DNA of 64,000 bases from Chersky-840 sp035532735 (GCA_035532735.1 DATKQM010000057.1:33944-97943); one strand, 5' to 3'. Positions 51,367 to 60,692 are shown, counted from the first letter of the stretch. The notes: generated by a model not told the origin, from the sequence alone. Made by a program: numbers and translations.

Positions 51367-51918
51367 CTACGATGCCGCGTCGTCGCCGTTCTGCCACTGC
51401 GCTCGGGACAGTCGATACACGCGAAGTGCCAAGCCGCGCGTGGGGTGCACCGTGTCACGGTCGAAGTGCATGCCCAGTCGCACCATGACCCGACCCGACG
51501 CCACGTTCCGTGGTTCGTAGATACTGACGACCTCGGACAGATCAGAGCTCGAGAATCCATGGGTCAGCGCGGCCCGGGCCCCCTCGGTGGCCAGTCCCCG
51601 GCCCCACACAAGGGGATCGAGCCGCCAGCCGATCTCGACGGTGGGCATGACCTCGGGGAGAAAGTGCGGCACCGACAGGCCGATGTAGCCGATGAGCTGG
51701 CCGCTGTCACGAAGCTCAGCGGCCCAATCGGCCCAGCCGCCGGTGGCCTGCTCGGCGATCCGGTAGGCGAGGAAGGCCTGGGTCTCCTCGATCGTGAACC
51801 CCCGCCCGAACGGGAACTGCCAGACCTCAGGCTTGGCGAACACTGCAGCCAGGCGGTCTCTGTCCTCGTAGGTCCAGCGCCGCAGCCGCAGACGCGCCGT
51901 CAGAAGCTCATCGACCAT
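51367..51918 (-). CDS. GNAT-family N-acetyltransferase (RimJ/RimL type)
   Basis: 183 residues from the ATG at 51918 (MVDELLTARLRLRRW). The opening LLTARLRLRRWTYEDRDRLAAVFA and the segment IGYIGLSVPHF, then VEIGWRLDPLVWGRGLATEGARAALTHGF with the acetyl-CoA loop GRGLATEGA, fit RimJ/RimL-type enzymes. NVASGRVMVRLGM is the usual end. Acetyl-CoA dependent transfer to an amine is expected. It lies 18 bp after the APH-type gene, and both are on the minus strand. Confidence 0.92.
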   Translation of the reverse strand: MVDELLTARLRLRRWTYEDRDRLAAVFAKPEVWQFPFGRGFTIEETQAFLAYRIAEQATGGWADWAAELRDSGQLIGYIGLSVPHFLPEVMPTVEIGWRLDPLVWGRGLATEGARAALTHGFSSSDLSEVVSIYEPRNVASGRVMVRLGMHFDRDTVHPTRGLALRVYRLSRAQWQNGDDAAS

Positions 51919-51935
51919 CGGCCAGATCTTGCCAG

Positions 51936-52637
51936 CTAGGTCGGTTCCTCGAACTTCTCCACCACCTGCCACATGGCGCGCTGTTCGGTCGGAGTCATGT
52001 TGGGGTCGCCGACCTTGAAGCCCACCACGTCGCGGAGCTTGCCCTTGAGCAGCCCCAAGTCAACGTCGACATTGCGCAGAAAGCCGTTGATCAGGGCGGC
52101 GCGCCCTCGTCCGAGGATCATGGCGATCATGGGGTTGGAGGGAATCTCGCCCGCCGCCATCAACACCCATGCCAGCCCCAGATCGACGAGCGGATCGCCG
52201 CGCGCGGCATTAGGCCAGTCGATGACCACGGGCCCATTGGCTCCGATCATGACATTGAGGGGGTGGAGATCCATATGGAGGAAGGAGTCCCCGGCCCCCA
52301 CCGGTGCAGCGGGGAGGAAGTCCGGGGGCGCGATGGCATGCAGCCGGCGGTGCAAGGTGGCGAGCACCATTCCCTGACGACGGGTGGTCCAGGGCCGCCT
52401 GCTCATGTAGTCGACCATCGAGGAGCCCTCGATGCGCTCCATGACGAGGTCGGTCCCGTCGTCACTGATCTCTTCGACGGCCGGGACGGGGTAGCCGTGT
52501 TCTCGCAAATACTCCATGGTGCGGGCTTCACCGGCCATCGACCGCCCTCGACGGGACCGACGCAGCACGAGGCCAGGGCCGTACTCGAAGATGTCCGCAT
52601 CACGGCCCGACGCCAGGAGAGGTCCGGGCCCTGCCAC
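51936..52637 (-). CDS. APH-family phosphotransferase
   Basis: 233 residues from a GTG. Short form of the fold: the nucleotide loop ASGRDADIFEYGPGLVLRRSR, then MERIEGSSMVDYMSRRPW, the catalytic HMDLHPLNVMI (His, Asp, Asn kept) and VVIDWPNAARGDPLVDLG with the metal Asp. Shorter than the usual about 270-300 residues. Reads as an intact kinase of unknown small-molecule substrate, possibly a resistance-like protein. Upstream of the GNAT gene on the same strand. Confidence 0.85.
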   Translation of the reverse strand: MAGPGPLLASGRDADIFEYGPGLVLRRSRRGRSMAGEARTMEYLREHGYPVPAVEEISDDGTDLVMERIEGSSMVDYMSRRPWTTRRQGMVLATLHRRLHAIAPPDFLPAAPVGAGDSFLHMDLHPLNVMIGANGPVVIDWPNAARGDPLVDLGLAWVLMAAGEIPSNPMIAMILGRGRAALINGFLRNVDVDLGLLKGKLRDVVGFKVGDPNMTPTEQRAMWQVVEKFEEPT

Positions 52638-52771
52638 GTCGCAAACGGTAGTTGATGATCAAAGCCCGTCTCCTCCATGGCCGGGGTAGTCGGCTCGGTA
52701 CGCTGCGTGTGCCCGACGAGTTCTCTTCTACGAGCTTGGCCCGACAAATTGACAGATTGGAGGAGACGACG

Positions 52772-53185
52772 GTGGCGGTCACGGGAATGGCCAACCTCGC
52801 CGTGAAGGTGAGCGATCTCGATGCTGCCGTATCGTTCTACGAAGCGGCCGGGGCAGAGGTGCGCGATCGGATGCTCTGGAACAACGGCGAGCGCGCCGAT
52901 GTGTTCCTCGGCCCTGTCATGATCACCCTCTTCACGAAGGCGATCTACGAGGAGTCCGTGGAGCTCCCCCCCGATTGTTTCTTGCATCCCGCCCTCTTCA
53001 GCGATGATCTGTCCCGGGAGCTCGAGGGCCACGACGTCCTCTGGGGCCCCGCTGTCGTCGAAGGAGCCTTCGGAAAGCGCCGCATCGCCTTCGTCGAAGC
53101 ACCGGGAGGAATCCGGCTCGAGTTCATGGAGCAACTCGAACCTCCGCCCGAGCCCCGCCAAGCACCCCAAGGAGGGTCGTCGTGA
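52772..53185 (+). CDS. VOC-superfamily protein
   Basis: 137 residues from the GTG at 52772 behind GGAGGAGA. A longer frame upstream lacks such a site. MANLAVKVSDLDAAVSFYEAAGAEVRDRM and FVEAPGGIRLEFMEQL are the VOC modules. The first His of the metal site is replaced (NLAVKV), but Glu in LEFME is kept, so metal binding may be weak. Overlaps the next VOC gene by GTGA. Confidence 0.8.
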   Translation: MAVTGMANLAVKVSDLDAAVSFYEAAGAEVRDRMLWNNGERADVFLGPVMITLFTKAIYEESVELPPDCFLHPALFSDDLSRELEGHDVLWGPAVVEGAFGKRRIAFVEAPGGIRLEFMEQLEPPPEPRQAPQGGSS

Positions 53186-53559
53186 AGGTGACGCGCTTTC
53201 ATCACGTGTCGGTCAACGCCAACGGGGCATCACTCGACGATATGGCCGCCTTCTATCGCGACGTCCTGGGTCTCGCCGACAAGCCACGACCCGACATCCC
53301 CGGCATACCCGGGCACTGGCACATGGTCGGCGACCAAGAGCTCCACCTGGTGGGAGCGCCCCCCCAAGGCACCCCGATCGACTCGACGGGACATCACTAC
53401 TGTGTCGCCGTGACCGATCTCGATGCGGCTGTGGCCGAGCTCGACGATCGAGGCATCGAATACGAGCGTGCCGTCCAGGGTGCAGGCACGGTGCAGATCT
53501 GGATCATCGATCCAGCCGGGAACACCATCGAGCTCCAACAGGAGACTTGCGACACCTGA
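53182..53559 (+). CDS. VOC-superfamily protein
   Basis: 125 residues; the start overlaps the previous gene. VTRFHHVSVNANGASLDDMAAFYRDVLGLADKPRPDIPG is VOC module 1, and TGHHYCVAVTDLDAAVAELDDRG with WIIDPAGNTIELQQ is module 2. His in FHHVS, His in HHYCV and Glu in IELQQ supply a full metal site. Shows the same build as the gene at 38093. Such small dioxygenase-like or glyoxalase-like enzymes often open or isomerise ring compounds. Confidence 0.87.
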   Translation: MKVTRFHHVSVNANGASLDDMAAFYRDVLGLADKPRPDIPGIPGHWHMVGDQELHLVGAPPQGTPIDSTGHHYCVAVTDLDAAVAELDDRGIEYERAVQGAGTVQIWIIDPAGNTIELQQETCDT

Positions 53560-53815
53560 TGTGACCATGCCGAGCACCTCCACCCGAGGATGGAACGGGA
53601 CCGTTCTCGCCACGTCGCCAGGTTAACCACGAGACGGGTTGACCGATCCAAATACCCGTCTCCACCTGGGACGATCCAACGGTTGGGCTCCCGGAAGCAC
53701 GAGTCCGCACTCTAATGTCGAACGCCGGAGATGCCGATTAGGCAGGGTGGAGCAGCACCGAGGAGACCGGGGGCGCGTGGGCGCTCTGATCGAGCGGCGC
53801 GGCCTCCCCCGTTGG

Positions 53816-54982
53816 ATGTACGCGTCGCGAAACATCAGAATGGGAATCATTCGACAATGGCCCCCGCCCCCTCCTCCCACGGCACACGTGCCACGACCCA
53901 TCTACCGGGCGTGGTGGGCCTGGATGACGCTCGGGTCGATCCTGGTCCTCCTGGCGTCGATCACATTGGTGGCGAAATCGGAGAGCGCGCCGGGGACGAA
54001 GGGGAAGTCCCATCCACCGGCCTCGAACACCACAATGGCGGCCCCTGCCGGCGCCGGTGCGCCCTCGGCAGCCGGACCCCCCGCCGTCACGACGGCTTCA
54101 CCGCCGCGAGGCCTGGCCAGTGGCATCTCGTTGGGTGACTTCGCCGGGGAGGGCAATCCTTTCGGTGTGGCCACCTTTGGGTTGCGGACGGGAACGACGC
54201 CGACGCTCGGCACCGATTATCTCCCCAAGACAGGTGGCTGGACCATGATGGACGCAGCTGCCAACGTCAAGGCTTGGAGCCCGACGCACTATCAACTCGT
54301 CCTCGGAGTCCCCATCCTCCCCGGGGTAGGGACCCTCGCCCTCGGGGCCACGGGTGCCTACAACCAGTACTTCACGACACTTGGCGAGAACCTCGTCAGC
54401 GACAAGGAAGCGGGCGCGATCTTGCGCCTGGGGTGGGAGTTCAACGGCAACTGGTTTCCGTGGTCAGTGGCATCGGTGACAGATGCATCGAACTTCGTCG
54501 CCTACTGGCGTCAGATCGTCACCACCATGCGGGCCGTGCCGGGCGAGAGGTTCAAGTTCCTCTGGAATCCCAACGCGGCGAGCCCCACCCCCTACACGCC
54601 CGCCCAGGCATACCCCGGCAACGCCTACGTGGACTACGTCGGGACCGACCTTTACGACAACTTCTGGGAAAAGCCGTTCACCCCAGCCTTGGCCTGGGCC
54701 CACCAACTGATCCAGCAGTGGGGGCTGGACTGGCTGACTATATTCGCAGTCGAAAAACACAAGCCCATCGCCATCCCCGAGTGGTCCGACGAGTTCCGCA
54801 CCGACGGACACGGTCTCGGAGACGACCCCTCGTTCATCGACAACATGGCCGAATGGTTCGTCTTCAACAAGGTGGCCTTTGCCGATATCTTGTCGTATGA
54901 CACCTCGGCGACCTATCGGAACAACCTCCTCGACGGCACCTTCCCCAAGGCGCTGGCGAGGTTCAGGGCCGACTTCGGCTGA
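53816..54982 (+). CDS. Secreted GH26-like glycoside hydrolase
   Basis: 388 residues from the ATG at 53816; ATG 53840 is an alternative. A Pro-rich start leads into a membrane helix (AWWAWMTLGSILVLLASITL), then a Ser/Ala/Pro linker and the barrel. The GH26 acid/base is E208 in LRLGWEFNGNWFPW, and the nucleophile is E322 in IPEWSDEF. GTDLYDNFW precedes it. Family members cut beta-mannan or related polysaccharides; some actinobacterial ones act on unusual glycans. Likely anchored outside. Last in a short plus-strand series, with 256 bp before it. Confidence 0.88.
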   Translation: MYASRNIRMGIIRQWPPPPPPTAHVPRPIYRAWWAWMTLGSILVLLASITLVAKSESAPGTKGKSHPPASNTTMAAPAGAGAPSAAGPPAVTTASPPRGLASGISLGDFAGEGNPFGVATFGLRTGTTPTLGTDYLPKTGGWTMMDAAANVKAWSPTHYQLVLGVPILPGVGTLALGATGAYNQYFTTLGENLVSDKEAGAILRLGWEFNGNWFPWSVASVTDASNFVAYWRQIVTTMRAVPGERFKFLWNPNAASPTPYTPAQAYPGNAYVDYVGTDLYDNFWEKPFTPALAWAHQLIQQWGLDWLTIFAVEKHKPIAIPEWSDEFRTDGHGLGDDPSFIDNMAEWFVFNKVAFADILSYDTSATYRNNLLDGTFPKALARFRADFG

Positions 54983-55080
54983 CAACCTGACCGACCATCC
55001 GTCAGACGGCCCGGGCCCCGACCGACCGGGCTGGGACACCCGCGTCACGACGACACGGCCCGGCGCGGTAGACCGGTGGG

Positions 55081-56061
55081 ATGCGAACACGAACACTCGG
55101 ACGCGATCTGACCGTCTCGGCCCAGGGCCTCGGCTGCATGGGGATGAGCGAATTCTACGGGGCCGGTGATGAGACTGAGTCGCTCGCCACCATCCACCGG
55201 GCCCTCGACCTCGGCGTGACTTTGCTCGACACCGCCGACATGTACGGACCCTTCACCAACGAAGCGCTTGTCGGCAAGGCGATCTCGATGCGGCGAGACG
55301 AGGTCGTACTCGCCACCAAGTTCGGGATCGAGCGCACTCCCGACGGCGTCCGCGTCGGGGTGAGCGGCCATCCCGACTACGTCCGCTCGGCGTGCGACGG
55401 CTCCCTGCGCCGGCTCGGCGTCGACCACATCGACCTTTACTACCAACACCGGGTCGACCCCGACACGCCCATCGAGGACACCGTCGGCGCCATGGCGGAA
55501 CTGGTCGCCGCGGGCAAGGTCCGCCACCTGGGGTTGTCCGAGGCGGCACCCGACACCATCCGTCGCGCCCATGCGGTCCACCCCATCACGGCACTCCAGA
55601 CCGAGTGGTCGTTGTGGACCCGCGATCCCGAAACTGACGGGGTGCTCGACACCGTGCGCCGACTCGGGATCGGCTTCGTGGCCTACTCGCCGCTGGGGCG
55701 AGGTTTTCTGTCCGGAGCCATCCAGAAGCCCGAGGACCTGGCCGACGACGACTTCCGCCGCCACAACCCTCGCTTCCAAGGCGAGAACTTCCGAAAGAAC
55801 CTCCAATTGATCGAAAAGGTAACGGAGATCGCCGCGGCCAAGGGGGTAGCGCCGTCACAGCTAGCGCTGGCGTGGGTGTTGGCCCAGGGCGACGACGTGG
55901 TGCCGATTCCGGGAACCAAGCGCCGGACCTACCTCGAGGAGAACGTCGCCGCCGACGCCGTCCGGCTCAGCGATGAGGAGCTCCGACGCATCGACCAGGT
56001 CCTCCCGGTCGCCGCGGCCGCCGGTGATCGCTACGGGGACATGACCCCGGTCCATCGTTGA
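55081..56061 (+). CDS. Aldo/keto reductase
   Basis: 326 residues. Start MRTRTLGRDLTVSAQGLGCMGMSEFYG. Catalytic tetrad members: Asp and Tyr in LLDTADMYGP, Lys in EVVLATKFGI, and His in DLYYQHRVD. NADPH-binding end: VPIPGTKRRTYLEENV. The EFYG start with GCMGMSE marks the YhdN/AKR13 branch. Reduces aldehydes or ketones. Appears monocistronic. Confidence 0.95.
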   Translation: MRTRTLGRDLTVSAQGLGCMGMSEFYGAGDETESLATIHRALDLGVTLLDTADMYGPFTNEALVGKAISMRRDEVVLATKFGIERTPDGVRVGVSGHPDYVRSACDGSLRRLGVDHIDLYYQHRVDPDTPIEDTVGAMAELVAAGKVRHLGLSEAAPDTIRRAHAVHPITALQTEWSLWTRDPETDGVLDTVRRLGIGFVAYSPLGRGFLSGAIQKPEDLADDDFRRHNPRFQGENFRKNLQLIEKVTEIAAAKGVAPSQLALAWVLAQGDDVVPIPGTKRRTYLEENVAADAVRLSDEELRRIDQVLPVAAAAGDRYGDMTPVHR

Positions 56062-56395
56062 ACACCCGGACTGGGACAAACCTGGGAACCACCTGAGTCC
56101 AAACAGGGAAAGCAGCCAGTTCGCGTCGTTCTCGAACAGGTTGGGGCGAAACGATGCGGAGATTGACCTGGTATGAGCTTGACCGTTGGCACAACCATGG
56201 GGGTCTCGCGACGGACGGCGTCGTCAGTGACACTGGACGCGTTCACGTGGCGCGTCAGAGGCGCACGAGTTAGCAAACTCGGGCACTTTCGCCAGATGTG
56301 AGCAAAGTGTGATGGGTTGGAGGATCTCTCAGTGATCCCTGGACACCTGGTGCAGCCAGGGTGATGATGATGGCGTCACCTAGGGGAGGTTTCCA
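56062..56395 (+). promoter_or_regulatory. 334-bp upstream region of the IPT/TIG gene with a hairpin
   Basis: No gene is seen. A perfect 6-bp hairpin, CGAGTT-AGCA-AACTCG, lies at 56266-56281. A CCCTGG/CCAGGG inverted repeat lies near 56336-56362. The ribosome site GGGGAGG precedes the ATG at 56396. A long structured leader is possible. Confidence 0.4.
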
Positions 56396-57523
56396 ATGTT
56401 GCGCAAGTTTGTACTTAGCGCTGCTGTCGTCCTTCTGCCTGCCGGTCTAGTCCTCGGGGTTGCACCCGGTGTGGCCAGTGCGGCGAGCAATCCACCGGTC
56501 GTCCGCCACATCGCGCCGCATCAAGGTCCGGCCAACGGCGGTACGTCGATCGCCATCACCGGCGGCAACTTTGCTGACGTATCGGCGGTGCACTTCGGCG
56601 CCGCGCCGGCTCGGAGCTTCAATGTGGTCACGAAAAGGGTCGTCATCGCTCGATCACCTGCGGGCTCCGGGGTCGTCGACGTGACGGTCACGACACCGGC
56701 GGGCACGAGTGCACTGAGCTCGAAGGACCGGTTCACCTACAAAGGAACAAAGATACCCGTGGTTACCCATCTCGTTCCTTCCCATGGCCGCCCCGCGGGT
56801 GGCACGGTGGTGACGATCATAGGCAACGATCTGGAAGGAGCGGTTGCGGTGCACTTCGGTGCCAACTCGGCGGCCGACGTCAGGGTCTTCTCCCACCACT
56901 TGGTCACCGCCAAGTCCCCGGCAGGAACAGGGACCGTTGACGTCACCGTGACGACGCCACTAGGCACGAGCGCGGTGAGTCGGAAGGACCAATTCAGCTA
57001 CAACACCGATCTTCCGGTCGTCACCCACGTCACTCCCCACAACGGATCGCCCAGTGGTGGGACTGCAGTCACCATCCGGGGGTCCGGCTTCTCGGGCACC
57101 ATGGCCGTCGACTTCGGGGCCAATGCCGCCACCGACGTAGCCGTGATCACGAATCATCTGATCACCGCCACGACTCCCGCAGGCACCGGGACCGTTGACG
57201 TCACCGTGACCACGGGGCTCGGCACGAGTGGCCTAAGCACGGGTGACCGATTCACCTACACAACGATGACCCCGACGGTCACCCACGTCGCTCCCCGCAA
57301 AGGAGCGGCTACGGGTGGGACGGTCGTCGCAATCACGGGACACAACCTCGGTGGCGCCACCGCTGTGAACTTCGGCGCCAACGCTGCCACCCACGTCAGG
57401 GTGGTCACCGGGAAGATCGTCCTGGCGACGTCCCCGGCGGGGACAGGCACGGTCGACGTCACGGTGGTCACGCCGCTGGGCACCACGGCCACGAGCTCCA
57501 AAAATCAGTTCACCTACAAGTAA
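56396..57523 (+). CDS. Secreted protein made of four IPT/TIG domains
   Basis: 375 residues. Signal peptide (MLRKFVLSAAVVLLPAGLVLG...ASA), then four tandem Ig-like domains of about 86 residues. Each starts with P-V-V-x-H-(I/V/L)-x-P, contains GG-T-x-(V/I)-x-I-x-G-x-(N/G)-(F/L), and ends in GT(V/G)DVTVTT..GTS....DRFTYK-like strands. Nothing else is attached: no anchor, no enzyme domain. TIG domains bind proteins or sugars at surfaces; here it could be a secreted adhesin or matrix component (inference). A clear terminator follows. Confidence 0.9.
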   Translation: MLRKFVLSAAVVLLPAGLVLGVAPGVASAASNPPVVRHIAPHQGPANGGTSIAITGGNFADVSAVHFGAAPARSFNVVTKRVVIARSPAGSGVVDVTVTTPAGTSALSSKDRFTYKGTKIPVVTHLVPSHGRPAGGTVVTIIGNDLEGAVAVHFGANSAADVRVFSHHLVTAKSPAGTGTVDVTVTTPLGTSAVSRKDQFSYNTDLPVVTHVTPHNGSPSGGTAVTIRGSGFSGTMAVDFGANAATDVAVITNHLITATTPAGTGTVDVTVTTGLGTSGLSTGDRFTYTTMTPTVTHVAPRKGAATGGTVVAITGHNLGGATAVNFGANAATHVRVVTGKIVLATSPAGTGTVDVTVVTPLGTTATSSKNQFTYK

Positions 57524-57571
57524 AGCTCGCGGAAGTCGAATCTGGCTCCGAGACCTCCAAAACGTTGCGGG

Positions 57572-57603
57572 CCGGGTAGGTGTTCGAGAGAACGCCTACC
57601 CGG
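57572..57603. terminator. Rho-independent-type terminator between convergent genes
   Basis: A 14-bp stem (57572-57585 with 57590-57603, one G-T pair) and a GAGA loop, followed by CTTTGC on the plus strand. It sits between the TIG gene and the convergent hydrolase gene and may serve both. Confidence 0.75.
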
Positions 57604-57627
57604 CTTTGCATTGCGAGATCGGTAGAA

Positions 57628-58611
57628 CTACGCGGTCCGGCCGCTGGTGGGGCTATGACGACGGAGCCGTCTCGCGAGCGACGGTAGCTGCCGGACCTTC
57701 CGACGGCTTCGGCCCACGGTGCTTGCCTGGAAGGCGATGTCCACGACGTTGGTGATCACTTCGCCGAACGTATCGGGGTCGGCGATGAGCCACGCATGGG
57801 ATCCTTCGATGGTCAGGGAATGGGGCGTACCTAGGACCTCACACATCTCCTCAAAGGCATCGCGGGTGATGATCCGGTCACGGCTGCCCCATAACACGAC
57901 CACGGGGAGCCGTCTTCGCTTCAGCTCCTGAAGTTCACCGATCAGGTCTGCGCCTCGGGCCAGAGCGGCCACCCGCCAGAACGCCTGTGGTTCTCGAAGC
58001 AGGTTGGGCAGGGCCTCGGACAGGATCACTGGCAGAACTCGCCTCGCTTGACGTAACGGCCAGAGGTCCCCGGGGAAGTGGAGCCCCCAGTCCCACAAAG
58101 GGCGCTGTGTGATCGTCCGCGCTGTCACGCCTCGTTGCGCCCAGGCCGAGGCGCCGATCGAATTGATGAGCACGAGGCCGCGCACGCGCTCGGGAAAGTC
58201 GTGTGCCAAGACAATCGCCACCCCACCACCGAAGGAGTGGCCCATGATCAGCGCTGGTTCTGTGATCTTCAGAGCGTCGAGAAGGTCCGCCGACCACTTG
58301 GCAAAACCGGCGAGCGTCGAATCCTGCGGGGGCAGAGGTTCCGATCCACCAAATCCAGGTAGGGCAGGCGCGACGACTCGGACGCCTCTCGCCACCAGAC
58401 GCGCCAGCGACCGCTTGTACGCCCGATGATCGAGTCCCCAGCCGTGGAGAAAGAGCACCGGTACCCCATCTCCGGCTTCGCCGTATGCGACCGAACGCCC
58501 GCTCACGACGATCGTCTTCCACGACAGCCAGAAGGCTTCGGGATCTCTGCGATAGCGCGCGGAGAAGTCGTCCGGGTTGGTTCCGCGATTGACGGTGTCC
58601 GCCTCGCTCAT
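57628..58611 (-). CDS. Alpha/beta hydrolase
   Basis: 327 residues. The oxyanion HG is in VLFLHGWGLDHRAY; the nucleophile is in MGHSFGGGVAIVLAH; Asp in VVLWGSRDRIITRDAF; His in TIEGSHAWLIADPDTF. All triad members are intact. The long N-terminus (PEAFWLSWKTIVV) and an Arg-rich C-terminal tail are extra. Esterase, hydrolase or haloperoxidase-like activity is possible; the substrate is unknown. Confidence 0.92.
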   Translation of the reverse strand: MSEADTVNRGTNPDDFSARYRRDPEAFWLSWKTIVVSGRSVAYGEAGDGVPVLFLHGWGLDHRAYKRSLARLVARGVRVVAPALPGFGGSEPLPPQDSTLAGFAKWSADLLDALKITEPALIMGHSFGGGVAIVLAHDFPERVRGLVLINSIGASAWAQRGVTARTITQRPLWDWGLHFPGDLWPLRQARRVLPVILSEALPNLLREPQAFWRVAALARGADLIGELQELKRRRLPVVVLWGSRDRIITRDAFEEMCEVLGTPHSLTIEGSHAWLIADPDTFGEVITNVVDIAFQASTVGRSRRKVRQLPSLARRLRRHSPTSGRTA

Positions 58612-58873
58612 GCCTCTACCCTGCTCCCGACATCACCGCGCTGGACAGAGTCAAAGGTCCGCTCGCTCGCATTACTCTGAGCCGTGAGAAGGCCGCATGC
58701 TCCCTACCCGGCCTGCCAGGGCCTCTGGGTGCTTCACGGTTGGCCTTAAGTCAAAGATGGGGATTCTGGACCCCGTCAACATGCGGATAGAGACCTTCGC
58801 CCCTGTCAAGCATGAAGGTCCCTTCGTACGCTGGTATCGAGAGCAGGATGGACCTGCGGGAAGGGAGGGAGTT

Positions 58874-59179
58874 ATGACCCCCCGTAAAGTTGAGCCGTTG
58901 GAGGAAACTGTCCTCGACTTCGTCCGCAAGAGCGAGGAGGCCGTACTCGAAGTCGGGCGCAAGTGGGCTGATGCCGTCGGTGAGTTCGTACCGGTCGAAG
59001 TGCCCCTGGTCCGTGACCTGAAGAAGCAAGTCTTCGACTTGGTCGAGGACCTTCTGAAGATGCAGCGCGAATTCGCCCAGAAGATGCTGGGTGAGGCGCG
59101 CAAGGCGGTCGTCGGAAATGCCAAACCTGCACCGAAGCAGGCGCCGCGGACCGCGAAGCGAGTCCACAAGGCCGCTTGA
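58874..59179 (+). CDS. Small helical phasin-like protein
   Basis: 101 residues from the ATG at 58874 after GGGAGGGA; upstream frame lacks such a site. A long amphipathic helix (EPLEETVLDFVRKSEEAVLEVG... DLKKQVFDLVEDLLKMQREFAQKML) ends in an Ala/Lys/Pro-rich basic tail. This resembles phasins or heparin-binding haemagglutinin-like coats on lipid or polymer granules. It is 78 bp before the universal stress gene. No catalytic motif. Confidence 0.7.
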   Translation: MTPRKVEPLEETVLDFVRKSEEAVLEVGRKWADAVGEFVPVEVPLVRDLKKQVFDLVEDLLKMQREFAQKMLGEARKAVVGNAKPAPKQAPRTAKRVHKAA

Positions 59180-59257
59180 GCCTGGTTCGTCTCCGGCATC
59201 GTCGGTCAACCGGAGATGCCGGGGGCGACTCGGCATAGTCACATCACAGGAGGACTG

Positions 59258-59707
59258 ATGAACATCGTCATGGCGACCGACGGATCCGAGGCCGCAATCG
59301 ACGCGGCGAGACGGTCCGTGGACCTACTGCGCCCCGGTGGTCACGTCACAGTCGTGATGGTCATACCCGAATATGAGGATCCTATGGAAGACGCCGGAGG
59401 GATCGAAGGCCCAGGGATCAGCTACGAGAAGGCGGACAAGGATTGGAAGAAGGCAACCGTCCAAGGGCACTCCGCACTCGATCGCACAGCGGCGGTTCTC
59501 GGACCCGACGTGGAAGTGCGCCTGGTTCCCGACGACGAGACAACAGGAGCGTCCATTGTCCGAATCGCCCATGAGATGAGCGCGGAGGTGCTCGTGATCG
59601 GCTCATCTGGCAAGGGTTGGGTGGGCCGACTGTTCGGAGGTTCAGTCAGCGACTACGTCGTCCACCATGCGCCGTGTCCGGTGATGCTTATCCGCCACGA
59701 TCACTGA
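59258..59707 (+). CDS. Universal stress protein (UspA family)
   Basis: 149 residues from the ATG at 59258 after CAGGAGGA. Start MNIVMATDGSEAAIDAARRS and the ATP-binding end VIGSSGKGWVGRLFGGSVSDYVVHHAPCPVMLIR with G-x2-G-x9-G-S/T are intact. Single-domain, ATP-binding type. Follows the phasin-like gene, a pair that may respond to starvation or redox stress. Confidence 0.95.
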   Translation: MNIVMATDGSEAAIDAARRSVDLLRPGGHVTVVMVIPEYEDPMEDAGGIEGPGISYEKADKDWKKATVQGHSALDRTAAVLGPDVEVRLVPDDETTGASIVRIAHEMSAEVLVIGSSGKGWVGRLFGGSVSDYVVHHAPCPVMLIRHDH

Positions 59708-59773
59708 GCGCGGAGGCGACGTCGAACACACTCAGCTCGATTCCACGTTCTCGGCGCAGAACGTAGGGCGTAC

Positions 59774-59950
59774 TCACAGTTCCCGCTCATCGATTACCGC
59801 TCGGTGGAACGCTTGAAGCTGCCTGCCCGCTACAACCACAACGGGAGACATGTTGGCTGCTGCAAGGTGGTCAAGATGACCCCCGCTCACAACGACGGCG
59901 AGGTCGATGAGGGCGTCTTCAAGTCGGGTGAGTCGGTCGTTCACGTCCAT
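59774..59950 (-). CDS. Small helical protein, unknown
   Basis: 58 residues from the ATG at 59950, preceded by GGAGAG; an ATG at 59965 is an alternative. The start MDVNDRLTRLEDALIDLAVVV is a leucine-heptad helix of a common actinobacterial type. Convergent with the stress-protein gene. Confidence 0.5.
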   Translation of the reverse strand: MDVNDRLTRLEDALIDLAVVVSGGHLDHLAAANMSPVVVVAGRQLQAFHRAVIDEREL

Positions 59951-60174
59951 GAACTCTCCATTCAACTGGCACTTTGATTTGAATTGACAGGCAACGCAAC
60001 CAAGCTGCTGTCACACGCCCCTTGGCTGGTCTCCGGATTCTGAATTCCACCATTATCGCCCTGGACTGCCCGTCACCGTTACCGGAGTCTGAAACGAGCA
60101 GTCCGCCTCAGGCGACCAAGCAAGGGAGGTCTTTGGACCCTCGCCGGGAAAAGACAGCGGCGTAAGCTGAACGC

Positions 60175-60513
60175 ATGGTGCTTTCGTCGACTCACTACAC
60201 TGGCCCCCCGCTGGTACCGATCATCGTGCTGGCTGTCGTGGTGGTCACGTTGGTAGGTGGAACCCTTGTGGCCAGGCGCAGGGGCTACTCGGGTCTCGGC
60301 GGAGACACGATCGTTCGGTGCAGTCAAGGGCACCTTTTCACGACTATTTGGATTCCGGGTGCGTCTCTCAAGGCGATTCGCCTCGGCTGGGCCAGGCTGC
60401 AGCGGTGTCCGGTCGGCAACCACTGGAGCCTCGTTACTCCCGTCAAGGACTCAGACCTGACTGATGAGGACCGACGGATTGCCGACGAACACCGCGACGT
60501 GCGGGTTCCCTAG
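60175..60513 (+). CDS. Conserved small membrane protein with Cys motifs
   Basis: 112 residues. One helix (PLVPIIVLAVVVVTLVGGTLV), then IVRCSQGHLFTTIWIPGASLKAIRLGWARLQRCPVGNHWSLV, read around residues 46-87, which recalls a strongly conserved actinobacterial family of unknown role. Two Cys and several His suggest metal binding. An acidic tail ends it. Confidence 0.75.
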   Translation: MVLSSTHYTGPPLVPIIVLAVVVVTLVGGTLVARRRGYSGLGGDTIVRCSQGHLFTTIWIPGASLKAIRLGWARLQRCPVGNHWSLVTPVKDSDLTDEDRRIADEHRDVRVP

Positions 60514-60541
60514 TCTCTGCCTACGACCTATCGTCCTGACG

Positions 60542-60568
60542 AAGGGCCGTGGACCGACCTCGGCCCTT
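60542..60568. terminator. Stem-loop after the small membrane protein gene
   Basis: Perfect 8-bp inverted repeat AAGGGCCG (60542-60549) and CGGCCCTT (60561-60568), 28 bp after the stop. No T-run. Confidence 0.5.
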
Positions 60569-60692
60569 GGGCGCCTGCGAAGGTTGATGCCAAGTAGCGG
60601 GCCGTTTCCGTAGCGGGTCGCTGTCAGGGCGACTCCCTGCCGGCGGACGGGGCGACCCTTAGATGCCGTGATCGACGCACACATGGGGGCAC

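Noticed and set aside
53639..53815. Longer N-terminus for the GH26-like protein
   Set aside because: Composition is Arg/His-rich without pattern and no ribosome site; the ATG at 53816 places the membrane helix near the N-terminus.
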